A stretch of DNA of 64,000 bases from Herbaspirillum sp. AP02 (GCF_015767275.1 NZ_JADWMY010000007.1:242046-306045); one strand, 5' to 3'; counted from the first letter of the stretch, positions 27,203-36,488 are shown. Program-made: numbers and translations. Notes: generated by a model not told the origin, from the sequence alone.

Positions 27203-29104
27203 TTAGTTCAGCGAGGCCAGATATTCCAGCGCCGACCAGAATCCGGCGCCGTGGTCCTTGTGCCCTTGCCATACCTCAGGGATGAATCCCATACCCGGGC
27301 AGGCGGCGATCTTCTTCCAGCTGGCAGGCCAGTCGACGTCGCCGGTGCCCATCACCACGCCTTCGCCGTTGGTCCCCTTGGCGTCGGCGACGTGCAGATG
27401 CGCCGAATAGGGCAACAGCAGGGCCAGGGATTGCTGGAAGTCCAGGCCGAAATGGTTGCAGGTCATCTGCAGGTGCGACAGGTCCAGGCACAGGCGCATG
27501 TTCATGGCGCGCGCCTGCGCTGCCAGCTCATCGGGCATCATGAAGATGTTCTGGTGACGCTGGCCGCCGAAGTGCCAGGGGAAAGGCGCCATGTTCTGCG
27601 GGATCAGTTCGGTGCGGCCGAAATCGATCTGTGCGCAGGAAGCAAGGAAACGCTCATACAAGACCTTGCGATGCGCCAGCGGGAACGGCGCATCGGCCGA
27701 GAAGCCGCCGACATTGGCCACGATCAGCAAGGAATCGGCCTGCGGGAAGAACTCGGCGATGCGCAGCGTGGCATCGACCACGCGCTGCAGGTTGTCGATG
27801 GAACGCTGGCGGTAGGCCTCGTCGTCTGCGGCCAGGTCCAGCAGTTCGCTGTTCTCGAACAGCTCCGGCGCATGCACCACCAGTCGGGTGCAGGCGACCT
27901 GCGTCAGATAGGGAGCAGGATCGACCCCAAGGTCGCGATACGACAGGTGGAACTCGAACAGGTCCGGCTTGACCCAGGTCTCGTACTGGCGGAAATCGTG
28001 ATAACGCACCGGCACGCCCCATTTCACAGGGAAGTGGTAGCGGCGGTCGATGCTGAGTTTTTCGCGCAGATCGCTTTCGAACAGGAATTCGCCCTGGGCA
28101 ATGGCGCGATTGGCCGGCTTGCCCAACAATTCGACCAGTTTGTAGGGCGCCAGGCCCTGGCCCGGACTGGCCACGCGCAAGGCGTTTTCGCTGAATACCT
28201 CGCCTTCGGCGATGTCGCGCGCAGCAACCACGCTCTTGGCCAGGTTTTCACGGTTGAGCAATTCACCCTGGCTGGCATGACGGCCGGGGCCGCTCCACGG
28301 CAGCGCTTTCTCGATCTGGCGGATGCCGTCCACCAATTGTCGGAACTCGGCCGGCTCCAGGCTGGCCAGGTGGTCCGGCCCTTCCATGTTGCGGTCCAGG
28401 GTGATGTGGCGTTCCACCAGCGAGGCACCCAGCGCCACTGCGGCCAGGGTCACGGCGGTGCCACGCTCATGGCCCGAATAGCCGATGGCGCCATGCAATT
28501 GCTTCAGGCGGGCGATATAGCCCAGCTGGATATCGGATTCCGGCGCCGGATAGGTACTATTGCAATGCAGGAGCGCGAACGGCACCTGCAAGGTCTTGAG
28601 CTGATCGATGGCCCGCACGATTTCATGTTCAAAGGACATGCCAGTGGACAACACCAGCGGCTTGCCCAGGCTGGCCGCCTTGCGAATCAGGTAGGGATTG
28701 CACAGGTCGGCCGAGGCGATCTTCAGGGCCGGGACATCGAAGCCTGCCAGCACGTCGACACTGGGCTCATCCCAGGGCGTGCACATGTAGGTGATGCCAC
28801 GCTGGGCGCAATAGTCGCGCACGGCGCGATGGTCGGCGATGCTCAGCTCGACCTTGTTGAGCAGGTCCTGAATGTATTCGACACCAAGGTCTTCCGCCAC
28901 CGAGCCATCGGCCTTGGTCCGGTACAGCGCGCTACGATCACGCAGCTGGAATTTGGCGCAGTCGGCACCGGCCTCGATGGCCGCGTCCACCAGCTGCTTG
29001 GCCAGTTCCAGCGAACCGTTGTGGTTGTTGCCGATTTCAGCGATGACGAAGACGCGTGCCCCGCCGATTTCATGTCCATCGATGGAAAAAACCGTATTGC
29101 TCAT
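27203..29104 (-). CDS. NeuB-type synthase fused to a sugar-isomerase TIM barrel
   Basis: A 633-aa two-enzyme fusion. Residues 1 to about 265 are a NeuB barrel (FVIAEIGNNHNGS, TPWDEPSV, ASADLCNP, LSTGMS, IGYSGHE, VERHITLD), which condenses PEP with an aldose to form a nonulosonate. A SAF antifreeze-like domain follows at about 285-345. Residues from about 355 to the end are a xylose isomerase-like barrel (LCLDLSHL, HLHVADAKG, EVWQGHKD). The ATG at 29104 overlaps the kinase stop by four bases; a frame to 29122 is less likely. No CMP-sugar synthetase (NeuA) is visible in the window, so the product's fate is unclear. Confidence 0.85.
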   Translation of the reverse strand: MSNTVFSIDGHEIGGARVFVIAEIGNNHNGSLELAKQLVDAAIEAGADCAKFQLRDRSALYRTKADGSVAEDLGVEYIQDLLNKVELSIADHRAVRDYCAQRGITYMCTPWDEPSVDVLAGFDVPALKIASADLCNPYLIRKAASLGKPLVLSTGMSFEHEIVRAIDQLKTLQVPFALLHCNSTYPAPESDIQLGYIARLKQLHGAIGYSGHERGTAVTLAAVALGASLVERHITLDRNMEGPDHLASLEPAEFRQLVDGIRQIEKALPWSGPGRHASQGELLNRENLAKSVVAARDIAEGEVFSENALRVASPGQGLAPYKLVELLGKPANRAIAQGEFLFESDLREKLSIDRRYHFPVKWGVPVRYHDFRQYETWVKPDLFEFHLSYRDLGVDPAPYLTQVACTRLVVHAPELFENSELLDLAADDEAYRQRSIDNLQRVVDATLRIAEFFPQADSLLIVANVGGFSADAPFPLAHRKVLYERFLASCAQIDFGRTELIPQNMAPFPWHFGGQRHQNIFMMPDELAAQARAMNMRLCLDLSHLQMTCNHFGLDFQQSLALLLPYSAHLHVADAKGTNGEGVVMGTGDVDWPASWKKIAACPGMGFIPEVWQGHKDHGAGFWSALEYLASLN

Positions 29105-30465
29105 AAGATTTTGGTGCGCCAAGAAACGACACCCTCATTTTCAAATTTGAAGATCGACAGCTTGCAGTTCAGGTCCTTGAGGCGCTTGGCCAGTTGCTGG
29201 CGATACTGCGGCTGTACGAAGAACAGGAAAAACCCACCCGCGCCGGCACCCAGCAGTTTGCCACCCAGCGCGCCGGCCTGCATCGCCGATTCATAGATAT
29301 GCGCCAGCTCGGGATTGCTGATGTCGGCGGAAAGGCCGCGCTTGAGCTGCCAGGCCTTGTCCAGGCAACGACCGAAGTCCATCAGTTCGCCGCGGAGGAG
29401 ATGGCGGTGCATCTCCCGGCATAAGGCCACCATCTCGGTCAGTTGCTCGGCCTTGTTCTCGTTGGAGTAGGTCTCGCGCTGCTTCTTGTGCAGCGAGCCG
29501 GAATCATGCTTGATGCGCGAATCGCAAAGGATCAGGCATTCTTCCAGTTCGTTGACGGTCGCGGCTTCCAGGCGGATCGCATGGACCAGGTTCTTCTTGT
29601 CGCCCAGTTCGATCAGGTTGAAACCGCCGAAGGCAGACGCATACTGGTCCTGCCAGCCACCGGCCACGCCGAAGCAGACACGCTCGGCCTGGAAGGCCAG
29701 TTCAGCCACTTCATAAGTGGTCCAGCGGTCCAGCCGCATTTCATTGAAGGCGGCGACCACGGCGGTAGCGACCGCGGACGAGCCGCCCAACCCTGAGCCC
29801 ACCGGGAAGTCGGAGCGCACATACAGGTCAAACCCATAGATCGGCTTGATCACCGACACCACCGCCGACAGCAGGTCCTGGCGGGGCGAAGCCAGCAGGT
29901 CCAGCAGCGAGGGGTAGTGGGTATGGGTATCGAGGTCTTCGGAGTAGATGTGGATGTTGCGGTCGGCGCGCGGGATCAGGGTGGCGTGGGCATACAGCGC
30001 CACGGTGGTACTCAGGACCGCACCGGGATGATCCACGAAGTAATAGGTCAGGTCCGATCCACCGCCGCCGAAGCTGATCCGCACCGGGGCGCGGGCGCGC
30101 GTGAGGACCGGAGCCTCGGGCGAAGCCAGCTCGTACTCCGGGGTGATCAGGTCCATCAAGCGACCGTCCGGGGCGACCTTGGGAATGACAGTGAATCCCA
30201 GGTCCAGCAACTTCAGCATTTCCTCGCGGCTGGCGTTCATCCCGACGCTGCGGAAACTCTTGTTCATGCAGGCAGTGACGCCTTCATCGGTCTGGCCACC
30301 GTTGAGCAGGAAGCGCCGCACGTCACCATTGGTGATCAGGCCCTTCAACTGGAGCTCACGATCGGTTACGAAGACGGTCTGGAAACGGCTCGCTTCAATC
30401 TTGTCGATGGCAGACAGCAAATCCTCGTCGTCGTAGACGATCATTTTTTCCAGTAGCTGGTTCAA
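29101..30465 (-). CDS. GHMP sugar kinase with N-terminal CBS pair (HddA-like)
   Basis: A 454-aa protein. Residues 1 to about 110 form a CBS-domain pair ([20 protein letters not shown], then [15 protein letters not shown]) that probably binds a nucleotide. Residues from about 120 on are a GHMP kinase: [14 protein letters not shown], the ATP loop [13 protein letters not shown] near 222, and [11 protein letters not shown]. The kinase resembles HddA, D-glycero-alpha-D-manno-heptose 7-phosphate kinase. GmhA and HddC homologues in the same cluster agree. CBS fusion to this kinase is unusual and suggests allosteric control. It overlaps rfbH and the NeuB fusion by four bases each. Confidence 0.82.
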   Translation of the reverse strand: MNQLLEKMIVYDDEDLLSAIDKIEASRFQTVFVTDRELQLKGLITNGDVRRFLLNGGQTDEGVTACMNKSFRSVGMNASREEMLKLLDLGFTVIPKVAPDGRLMDLITPEYELASPEAPVLTRARAPVRISFGGGGSDLTYYFVDHPGAVLSTTVALYAHATLIPRADRNIHIYSEDLDTHTHYPSLLDLLASPRQDLLSAVVSVIKPIYGFDLYVRSDFPVGSGLGGSSAVATAVVAAFNEMRLDRWTTYEVAELAFQAERVCFGVAGGWQDQYASAFGGFNLIELGDKKNLVHAIRLEAATVNELEECLILCDSRIKHDSGSLHKKQRETYSNENKAEQLTEMVALCREMHRHLLRGELMDFGRCLDKAWQLKRGLSADISNPELAHIYESAMQAGALGGKLLGAGAGGFFLFFVQPQYRQQLAKRLKDLNCKLSIFKFENEGVVSWRTKIL

Positions 30466-31775
30466 AATGCGACCCCCAGGAAGCGTTCAAGATGATCAAC
30501 CACGTGATCCAGATGACTTTCGGTCAGCCCAGGGAAGACACCCACCCAGAAGGTATCGTTCATGATGACATCGCTATTGCCCAGCTCACCGCTGACGCGA
30601 TAGTTGCGCCCGATCATGTAGGGCTGGCGGGTCAGGTTGCCGGCGAACAACAGACGGGTTCCGATGCGCTGCTGGTCGAGGTAGGTCAGCAGGTCTACCC
30701 GTGACACCGGCGCGTTGGGGCGCAAGGTGATCGGGAAACCGAACCAGGAGGGATCGGATTCCGGCGTGGCCTCCGGCAGGATCAGGAACTCCTCACAGCT
30801 CTTCAGGCGTTGCTTGAGATAGGCGAAATTGCGCTTGCGGGCAGCCACGAAGTCATCCACCCGCTCCATCTGGGCCAGGCCGCAGGCGGCTTGCATGTCG
30901 GTGATCTTGAGGTTGTAGCCCAGGTGCGAATAGGTGTACTTGTGGTCGTAGCCTTCGGGCAGGTTGCCCAGTTTCCAGCAGAAGCGTTTCTGGCAGGTAT
31001 TGTCCTTGCCCGGAGGGCAATAGCAGTCGCGCCCCCAGTCACGGAAAGATTCGGCAATACGCTTGAGTTCAGGGTTGTTGGTAAACACCGCGCCGCCCTC
31101 GCCCATGGTGATATGGTGGGCTGGGTAGAAGCTCAGGGTACCGATGTCACCGAACGTGCCCACCAACTGGCCACGATAGGTCGAACCCAGAGCATCGCAG
31201 CAATCCTCAATGAGCCACAGCCCATACTTCTTGCACAGGCCGACCACGACGTCCAGGTTGTAGGGATTGCCCAGCGTGTGGGCCAGCATGATGGCCTTGG
31301 TCTTGTCCGAAATGGCAGCCTCGATCCTGGCCGGGTCGATGTTGTAGGTCGGGATATCCACGTCCACGAACACCGGCACGGCGCCAAACTGCAGGATGGG
31401 GTTGACGGTGGTCGGGAAGCCGGCTGCCACGCCGATCACTTCATCTCCCGGCCGGATGGCGCGCGCGCCCAGGCTGGGCGAGGTCAGTGTCGAAAACGCG
31501 ATGAGGTTGGCCGACGAACCCGAATTGACCGTAATCAGGTGCTGCACGCCCAGATACCGGGCCAGCTTGGCCTCGAAGGCATCGTTGAAGCGACCGGTGG
31601 TGAGCCAACCGTCCAGCACCGATTCGGTCATCAGTTCCAGTTCCCTGCTGCCGATCACCTTGCCCGCCGGGGCCACGGTGGTCACGCCGGGGACGAATGC
31701 CACCGGCTGGTGCGCCAGTTCGCCATACTGTTTCACCAGTACAGCGATCTGCTTTCTCAACTGATCTTTATCCAT
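30462..31775 (-). CDS. rfbH: CDP-4-keto-6-deoxyglucose 3-dehydrase E1
   Basis: A 437-aa PMP- and [2Fe-2S]-dependent enzyme that removes the C3 hydroxyl of CDP-4-keto-6-deoxyglucose. The PLP-lysine of ordinary aminotransferases is replaced by His220 in [13 protein letters not shown], the hallmark of E1. The cluster cysteines follow the known CX57CX1CX7C pattern exactly (C193, C251, C253, C261). The length equals the characterised Yersinia enzyme. Its reductase partner E3 (RfbI/AscD) is not in the window, so electrons must come from elsewhere. It lies 39 bases downstream of rfbF. Confidence 0.95.
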   Translation of the reverse strand: MDKDQLRKQIAVLVKQYGELAHQPVAFVPGVTTVAPAGKVIGSRELELMTESVLDGWLTTGRFNDAFEAKLARYLGVQHLITVNSGSSANLIAFSTLTSPSLGARAIRPGDEVIGVAAGFPTTVNPILQFGAVPVFVDVDIPTYNIDPARIEAAISDKTKAIMLAHTLGNPYNLDVVVGLCKKYGLWLIEDCCDALGSTYRGQLVGTFGDIGTLSFYPAHHITMGEGGAVFTNNPELKRIAESFRDWGRDCYCPPGKDNTCQKRFCWKLGNLPEGYDHKYTYSHLGYNLKITDMQAACGLAQMERVDDFVAARKRNFAYLKQRLKSCEEFLILPEATPESDPSWFGFPITLRPNAPVSRVDLLTYLDQQRIGTRLLFAGNLTRQPYMIGRNYRVSGELGNSDVIMNDTFWVGVFPGLTESHLDHVVDHLERFLGVAF

Positions 31776-31814
31776 GATGTTCTGTTTTGCAGTCTTGCGA
31801 CCTGGTTACCCTGC

Positions 31815-32585
31815 TTACGACCAGCGCTTCCACGGAGCGCGTCCGGACCACCACAGGTCTTCGAGATAGTTCTTGTCGCGCAGGGTGTCCATCGGCTGCC
31901 AGAAACCATTGTGATAATGCACCCTGAGCTGGTCTTCCTTGGCCAGGCGCTCGATGGGGGCGCCTTCCCAGACGGTGGCGTCCTGCTCGATGTAGTCCAG
32001 CACGCGTGGCGAAAGGACGAAGAAGCCGGCATTGATCCAGCCGCCCTCCTCGGGCGGCTTTTCCTTGAAACTCATGACCCTGTCGCCATCCACGCTGAGC
32101 GTACCGAAACGCCCTAGCGGCCGCGCCCCGGTCACGGTAGCCATGCGGCCATGCTCGCGGTGATAGGCAATCGAGGCGGTGATGTCGATGTCGCCCACGC
32201 CGTCACCATAGGTGAAACAAAAGTCATCGTCGCCGATATACTGGCCCACACGCTTGAGGCGGCCGCCGGTCTGGGTGTCGGCGCCGGTATCGATCAGGGT
32301 CACTCGCCATGGCTCGGCATGCTTGTGATGCACTTCCACCGAGTTCTTGGCCAGGTCGAACGTGACGTCCGAGGTATGCAGGAAATAGTTGGCAAAGTAT
32401 TCCTTGATCACGTAGCCCCGGTAGCCGCAGCAGACCACGAAGTCGGTCAGGCCATGGCTGGCATAGATCTTCATGATGTGCCAGAGAATGGGATTACCGC
32501 CGACTTCCACCATCGGTTTGGGTCTGAGAGCCGTTTCTTCGCTGAGTCGAGTACCCAGTCCGCCGGCCAGGATGACAACCTTCAT
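31815..32585 (-). CDS. rfbF: Glucose-1-phosphate cytidylyltransferase
   Basis: A 256-aa nucleotidyltransferase that forms CDP-glucose from glucose 1-phosphate and CTP. It has GGLGTRLSEETALRPKPMVEVGG, FCYGDGVGDID with the metal Asp, and PPEEGGWINAGFFVL, all close to RfbF. It is the first gene of the minus-strand cluster that runs to 16418. Start at 32585; a longer frame to 32621 adds 12 residues of no conservation. Confidence 0.94.
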   Translation of the reverse strand: MKVVILAGGLGTRLSEETALRPKPMVEVGGNPILWHIMKIYASHGLTDFVVCCGYRGYVIKEYFANYFLHTSDVTFDLAKNSVEVHHKHAEPWRVTLIDTGADTQTGGRLKRVGQYIGDDDFCFTYGDGVGDIDITASIAYHREHGRMATVTGARPLGRFGTLSVDGDRVMSFKEKPPEEGGWINAGFFVLSPRVLDYIEQDATVWEGAPIERLAKEDQLRVHYHNGFWQPMDTLRDKNYLEDLWWSGRAPWKRWS

Positions 32586-32888
32586 AAGCGCCTTTATTGA
32601 ACTTTGATGCGATAATTCCAATAATTCGGCCCATTAAATCACACTTGAAAAAAGGCCTATTTGGCGATTAGAAAGGTTTTTTTCAGCCTCACCCACGCCT
32701 TCGCAGCTCATCCGGCGGCACGCCACAGCCTCCCGGAAGGAACGCGGATCAGCTGTGACGGGCGGTCGCCGAACCGTATCAAGACCGGGTCAATTCGACC
32801 CAACACGCTTCAATTCCACGCTTCTTCCTCAAAAATCCTGTATTTTCCTGATCAGGTCCTTGTTTAATCTTCTCACTCCGGAATCGCA
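32586..32888. promoter_or_regulatory. Divergent promoter region between the sugar cluster and the transferase gene
   Basis: A 303-bp spacer with no gene. It must carry promoters for the minus-strand cluster and for the plus-strand gene at 32889. The part near rfbF is A+T-rich (AATTCCAATAATTCG, poly-A and poly-T tracts at 32648-32690), and the rest is GC-rich. GGCGGTCGCC at 32761-32770 loosely resembles the ops element of surface-polysaccharide operons but matches only in part. Confidence 0.4.
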
Positions 32889-34292
32889 ATGAGCCAGAAT
32901 GCAAACAACAACGCCCCGTCCTCCAAGGCACTGGAAGAAAAGCTGGCGCAGATCGACGGCCGTCTTGATGGGCTCGAAAACAGTCTGAGGCAGTTGATGA
33001 CAACCACCCGCGTCATGGCCGAGACCCAGGCGAAAGGCCTGGCGCAGATCGAACGGTCGATGCAGCAACTGCTCATCCCGCTGCATATTTCCTTGTCAAA
33101 ACTGAAATCGACCACGCATCTGGTGTCGCGCAACGTCTACCGCGGCCCGCGCGAGGTGATCCGCGTGATCTTCCTTGTTCACAATGTGGAAACCTGGAAC
33201 GCCCTGGATGAAATCTATCGCCTCATGCTGGAACACGAGCGTTTCGAACCGGTGGTGGTGACCCTGAAGCGGGATTTCCTCAATGCCCAGCGCTTCGGAC
33301 AGGAAGAGATCAACTACAACGGCCTGATGCAGTTGGGCATCAAGCCGATCCGCTTCAACAGCAACGATCCAGTGGAAGAGCTGGAACTGCTCAAGCTGAT
33401 GAACCCGGACATCATCTTCCGGCAAGCGCCCTGGGATATCAGCATCCAGCCTGAATTCCGCTACAACGAAATCAACTTCGCCAAGGTCTGCATGGTGCCT
33501 TACGGTTTCGGTTCGGTCGCCATGCAGGATGAACACTACAACCACCAGTTCATGCGCAACTGCTGGCGCATCTATGCCGAATCGCCGCTGGCACTGGATC
33601 GCGCACGCGACTTCATCTTCGACTCCAACATGGTGGTGGCTGGAACACCCAAGTTCGACCAGATCATCCGCGCCAAGGGCGAGGCCGCCTGGCCCTTGCC
33701 AATCGGCCCCGACAAGATACGCATCATCTGGGCACCGCATCACAGCATGACCGCGGACTGGCTCAATTTCTCGACATTCCGGAGCAACTACAAGCTCTTC
33801 CTGCAACTGGCCCGCGAATGCCCGCACCTGGATATCGTCTTCAAGCCACACCCCGCCCTGCTGGAAAAGGTCGTCGCCTATGGCTTCATGACCCAGCCCG
33901 AGCTGCGCAGCTACCTGGAAGAGTTCCTGTCCCTGCCCAATACCGCCATGGTCACCGACGGAGACTACGCGCCGCTGTTCTGGGGTTCGGACATCCTCAT
34001 TACCGATGGCATCGGTTTCTTCGGCGAATACATGGTCACCGGCAAGCCCATCATCTGGACCGAGAACCCAGGCCATTTCCCCTTCAATCCGATCGGCGAG
34101 ATGCTGCAGGAAGGCATGTATCGCGCCGCCGATTTCGAAGCGGTCGTGGCTTACCTGGAACAACTCTGCGTGGACAAGCAGGACCCGCTCAAAGAAAAGC
34201 GCGAGGAAATCATCCAGCGCCTGTTGCCGCGCCCTGAGGGCAGCGCGCAATTCATCGTCAACGACCTCCTCAATGAAATAGACAAGCAGTAA
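32889..34292 (+). CDS. CDP-glycerol glycerophosphotransferase-like protein
   Basis: A 467-aa protein whose residues from about 95 onward resemble the TagB/TagF (CDP-glycerol:glycerophosphotransferase) fold: IIWAPHHSMTADW, DIVFKPHPALLEK, and ITDGIGFFGEYMVTGKPIIW with the conserved D. The first 80 residues are a predicted coiled coil (SKALEEKLAQIDGRLDGLEN). It probably transfers a phosphopolyol or a similar unit in a surface polymer. It precedes glmU by 45 bases on the same strand and is divergent from the sugar cluster. No signal peptide is seen. Confidence 0.75.
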   Translation: MSQNANNNAPSSKALEEKLAQIDGRLDGLENSLRQLMTTTRVMAETQAKGLAQIERSMQQLLIPLHISLSKLKSTTHLVSRNVYRGPREVIRVIFLVHNVETWNALDEIYRLMLEHERFEPVVVTLKRDFLNAQRFGQEEINYNGLMQLGIKPIRFNSNDPVEELELLKLMNPDIIFRQAPWDISIQPEFRYNEINFAKVCMVPYGFGSVAMQDEHYNHQFMRNCWRIYAESPLALDRARDFIFDSNMVVAGTPKFDQIIRAKGEAAWPLPIGPDKIRIIWAPHHSMTADWLNFSTFRSNYKLFLQLARECPHLDIVFKPHPALLEKVVAYGFMTQPELRSYLEEFLSLPNTAMVTDGDYAPLFWGSDILITDGIGFFGEYMVTGKPIIWTENPGHFPFNPIGEMLQEGMYRAADFEAVVAYLEQLCVDKQDPLKEKREEIIQRLLPRPEGSAQFIVNDLLNEIDKQ

Positions 34293-34337
34293 GCCCGCAT
34301 CCTGCTTCGCCTGGCACTTCACTTACAAGAAAATCGA

Positions 34338-35696
34338 ATGAACATCGTCATCCTCGCCGCCGGCATGGGCAAACGCATGCAATCAGCCCTGCCCAAGGTC
34401 TTGCATCCACTGGCAGGCAAACCCCTGCTGGGCCATGTGATCGACACTGCCCGCACACTCGCTCCCACGCAACTGTGCGTGATCTACGGCCACGGTGGTG
34501 ACGCCGTACCCAAAGCCTTCGCCGACCAGGGCCTGGCATTCGCCCTGCAGGAACCGCAACTCGGCACCGGTCACGCTGTCATGCAGGCGCTGCCCCACCT
34601 GGAGGATGAGGCCCCGACCCTGGTGCTCTACGGCGACGTCCCCCTGACCAGCACTGCGACACTGCAACGCCTGCTCCAGGCCGCCGGCCAGGACAAGCTG
34701 GGCGTGCTGACGGTCGAACTGGACAACCCCAGCGGCTACGGACGCATCGTGCGCGAAGGCGGCAAGATCACCCGCATCGTCGAACAGAAGGATGCCGGCG
34801 CGGCCGAACTCGCCATCAAGGAAGTCAATACCGGCATCATCGTCGCCCCTACTGCGCGACTGCGTGACTGGCTGGCCAAGCTGTCCAACAAGAATGCGCA
34901 GGGCGAGTATTACCTCACCGACGTGATCGCCGCAGCCGTGGCCGATGGTGTCGAGGTGGTCTCGGCCCAACCCGACGCGGTGGCCGAAACCCTGGGGGTC
35001 AACAGCAAGGTGCAGTTGGCTGAACTGGAACGGGTACACCAACTGCGCATCGCCCGTGCCCTGCTGGAGTCCGGCGTGACACTGGCCGACCCGGCACGCA
35101 TCGACGTACGCGGTGTGCTCAACTGCGCGCGCGACGTCAGCATCGACGTCAACTGCGTCTTCGAAGGCGAGGTCAGCATCGGCGAAGGTGCCACCATCGG
35201 CGCCCACTGCGTCATCCGCAATGCCCGTATCGCTGCCGGTGCGAACATCAAGCCCTTCACCCACATCGAGGACGCGATCATTGGCGCCCGCGCGCAGATC
35301 GGCCCTTATGCGCGCCTGCGCCCGGGCACTGAACTGGCAGACGACGTGCACATCGGCAACTTCGTCGAGGTCAAGAACAGCATCGTCGGTCTTGGCAGCA
35401 AGGCCAATCACCTGGCCTATGTGGGCGATGCCGACGTCGGCAGCGGCGTCAACGTCGGTGCCGGCGTGATCACCTGCAATTACGACGGTGCCAACAAATT
35501 CCGCACCATCATCGAGGATGACGCCTTCATCGGCAGCGATAGCCAGCTGGTCGCACCGGTGCGCGTAGGCAAGGGTGCCACCATCGGTGCCGGCACGACG
35601 CTGACCAAGGACGCACCGGCCGGACAACTGACCCTCTCGCGCGCCAAGCAACTGTCGCTGGCGGGATGGCAGCGCCCGGTAAAGATAAAGAAGTGA
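34338..35696 (+). CDS. glmU: Bifunctional UDP-N-acetylglucosamine pyrophosphorylase / glucosamine-1-P acetyltransferase
   Basis: A 452-aa cytoplasmic enzyme for the last two steps to UDP-GlcNAc, needed for peptidoglycan and LPS. The N-terminal uridylyltransferase has [27 protein letters not shown] and LYGDVPL. A C-terminal left-handed beta-helix (from about residue 250) has the acetyltransferase block [19 protein letters not shown] and CNYDGANK. Length is normal for the family. With glmS at 36489 it supplies the same pathway; an Lrp regulator lies between them. Confidence 0.97.
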   Translation: MNIVILAAGMGKRMQSALPKVLHPLAGKPLLGHVIDTARTLAPTQLCVIYGHGGDAVPKAFADQGLAFALQEPQLGTGHAVMQALPHLEDEAPTLVLYGDVPLTSTATLQRLLQAAGQDKLGVLTVELDNPSGYGRIVREGGKITRIVEQKDAGAAELAIKEVNTGIIVAPTARLRDWLAKLSNKNAQGEYYLTDVIAAAVADGVEVVSAQPDAVAETLGVNSKVQLAELERVHQLRIARALLESGVTLADPARIDVRGVLNCARDVSIDVNCVFEGEVSIGEGATIGAHCVIRNARIAAGANIKPFTHIEDAIIGARAQIGPYARLRPGTELADDVHIGNFVEVKNSIVGLGSKANHLAYVGDADVGSGVNVGAGVITCNYDGANKFRTIIEDDAFIGSDSQLVAPVRVGKGATIGAGTTLTKDAPAGQLTLSRAKQLSLAGWQRPVKIKK

Positions 35697-35733
35697 GTGC
35701 CCAAGCGCGAATCTGACTTATCCACAGCAAAAA

Positions 35734-35771
35734 AATCGGCCGGCCACATTGTGCGCCGGCCGATTCTTTTT
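35734..35771. terminator. Strong bidirectional terminator between glmU and lrp
   Basis: A perfect 11-bp stem AATCGGCCGGC / GCCGGCCGATT (35734-35744 and 35755-35765) with a 10-base loop. A T run follows on the plus strand and an A run precedes, so it can stop both glmU and the convergent lrp transcript. Confidence 0.9.
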
Positions 35772-35789
35772 AGCGCCGCTCACAAGGCA

Positions 35790-36260
35790 TCAGGTCTCGA
35801 TGGGCACCGCCGTTTCGAACTTGCTGCGATGGATGGAGAAATAGCTGCGCACATTGCGCACGTTACGCTGCGAAGCGAACAGGCGATGCGCCAGCGCGTG
35901 ATAGGCCGGCATGTCCCGCACCAGCACCACCAGCACGAAATCCGGCCCCGGCGAGACGCGATAGCACTGCTGCACCGCCGGCTCGCCGGCCACCTGCGCC
36001 TCGAAGGCCTGCTGCTCTTCCTCGCCCTGCCGGTCCAGCGTGATCTCGACCACCGCCGTCAGCGTCGACGACAGGCGCACCGGATCCAGCAAGGCCACCT
36101 GACGCGCAATCACGCCGGCCTCGACCAGCCGCTTGACCCGTCGCAGACAGGTCGGCGGCGAGGCATGCACCTGGGCGGCCAACTCCTGGTTGGTCTGGCT
36201 GGCGTCGGTCTGCAAGGCTTGCAGGATGCGGCGGTCGAGGTCGTCCAGGTCTAGTTTCAT
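35790..36260 (-). CDS. Lrp/AsnC-family transcriptional regulator
   Basis: A 156-aa regulator with an N-terminal HTH (DLDRRILQALQTDASQTNQELAAQVHASPPTCLRRVKRL) and a C-terminal RAM ligand-binding domain (VSPGPDFVLVVLVRDMPAYHAL). Such proteins sense amino acids. It is divergent from glmS, with a perfect palindrome in the shared promoter region that may be its operator. The effector is unknown. Confidence 0.92.
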   Translation of the reverse strand: MKLDLDDLDRRILQALQTDASQTNQELAAQVHASPPTCLRRVKRLVEAGVIARQVALLDPVRLSSTLTAVVEITLDRQGEEEQQAFEAQVAGEPAVQQCYRVSPGPDFVLVVLVRDMPAYHALAHRLFASQRNVRNVRSYFSIHRSKFETAVPIET

Positions 36261-36330
36261 AGGGCGGGATGAATGGGCTTAAACGGCGCGGAACGTGTGG
36301 CTCTAAAAAAAGAATAGCTTTACAACGTAG

Positions 36331-36357
36331 CTAATATGAAATAAATATTCATATTAG
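36331..36357. promoter_or_regulatory. Perfect palindrome, candidate Lrp-family operator
   Basis: CTAATATGAA-N7-TTCATATTAG, two exact 10-base arms in a very A+T-rich 228-bp region between lrp and glmS. It is 70 bases upstream of the lrp ATG and 131 bases upstream of the glmS ATG. A+T-rich palindromes are typical Lrp/AsnC targets, so autoregulation of lrp and control of glmS are both possible. Confidence 0.5.
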
Positions 36358-36488
36358 ATAATATTTTGAAGCAATATTTCTACCACCTAGTTTTAAGCAA
36401 TATTAATTCAAATCCTATTTATTTTAGAAATCTTATTTCAATCTGTCTGCCCTACCATGCATGCACATCTTCTCCAGTGAGGCATTTC

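Noticed and set aside
25264..27285. 673-codon plus-strand frame opposite the ThDP enzyme
   Set aside because: The minus strand encodes a clear ThDP enzyme with conserved motifs. The plus frame has no domain and shifts over gene ends.
27251..29296. 681-codon plus-strand frame opposite the NeuB fusion
   Set aside because: It is antisense to a protein with complete NeuB and barrel motifs. It has no recognisable content.
32761..32770. GGCGGTCGCC as an ops/JUMPstart element for the plus-strand gene at 32889
   Set aside because: It matches the ops core only in the first six bases and lacks the wider JUMPstart context.
36366..36488. Extended N-terminus of GlmS
   Set aside because: GlmS needs Cys directly after the initiator Met for glutaminase activity. 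The upstream stretch is the A+T-rich promoter region with the palindrome.
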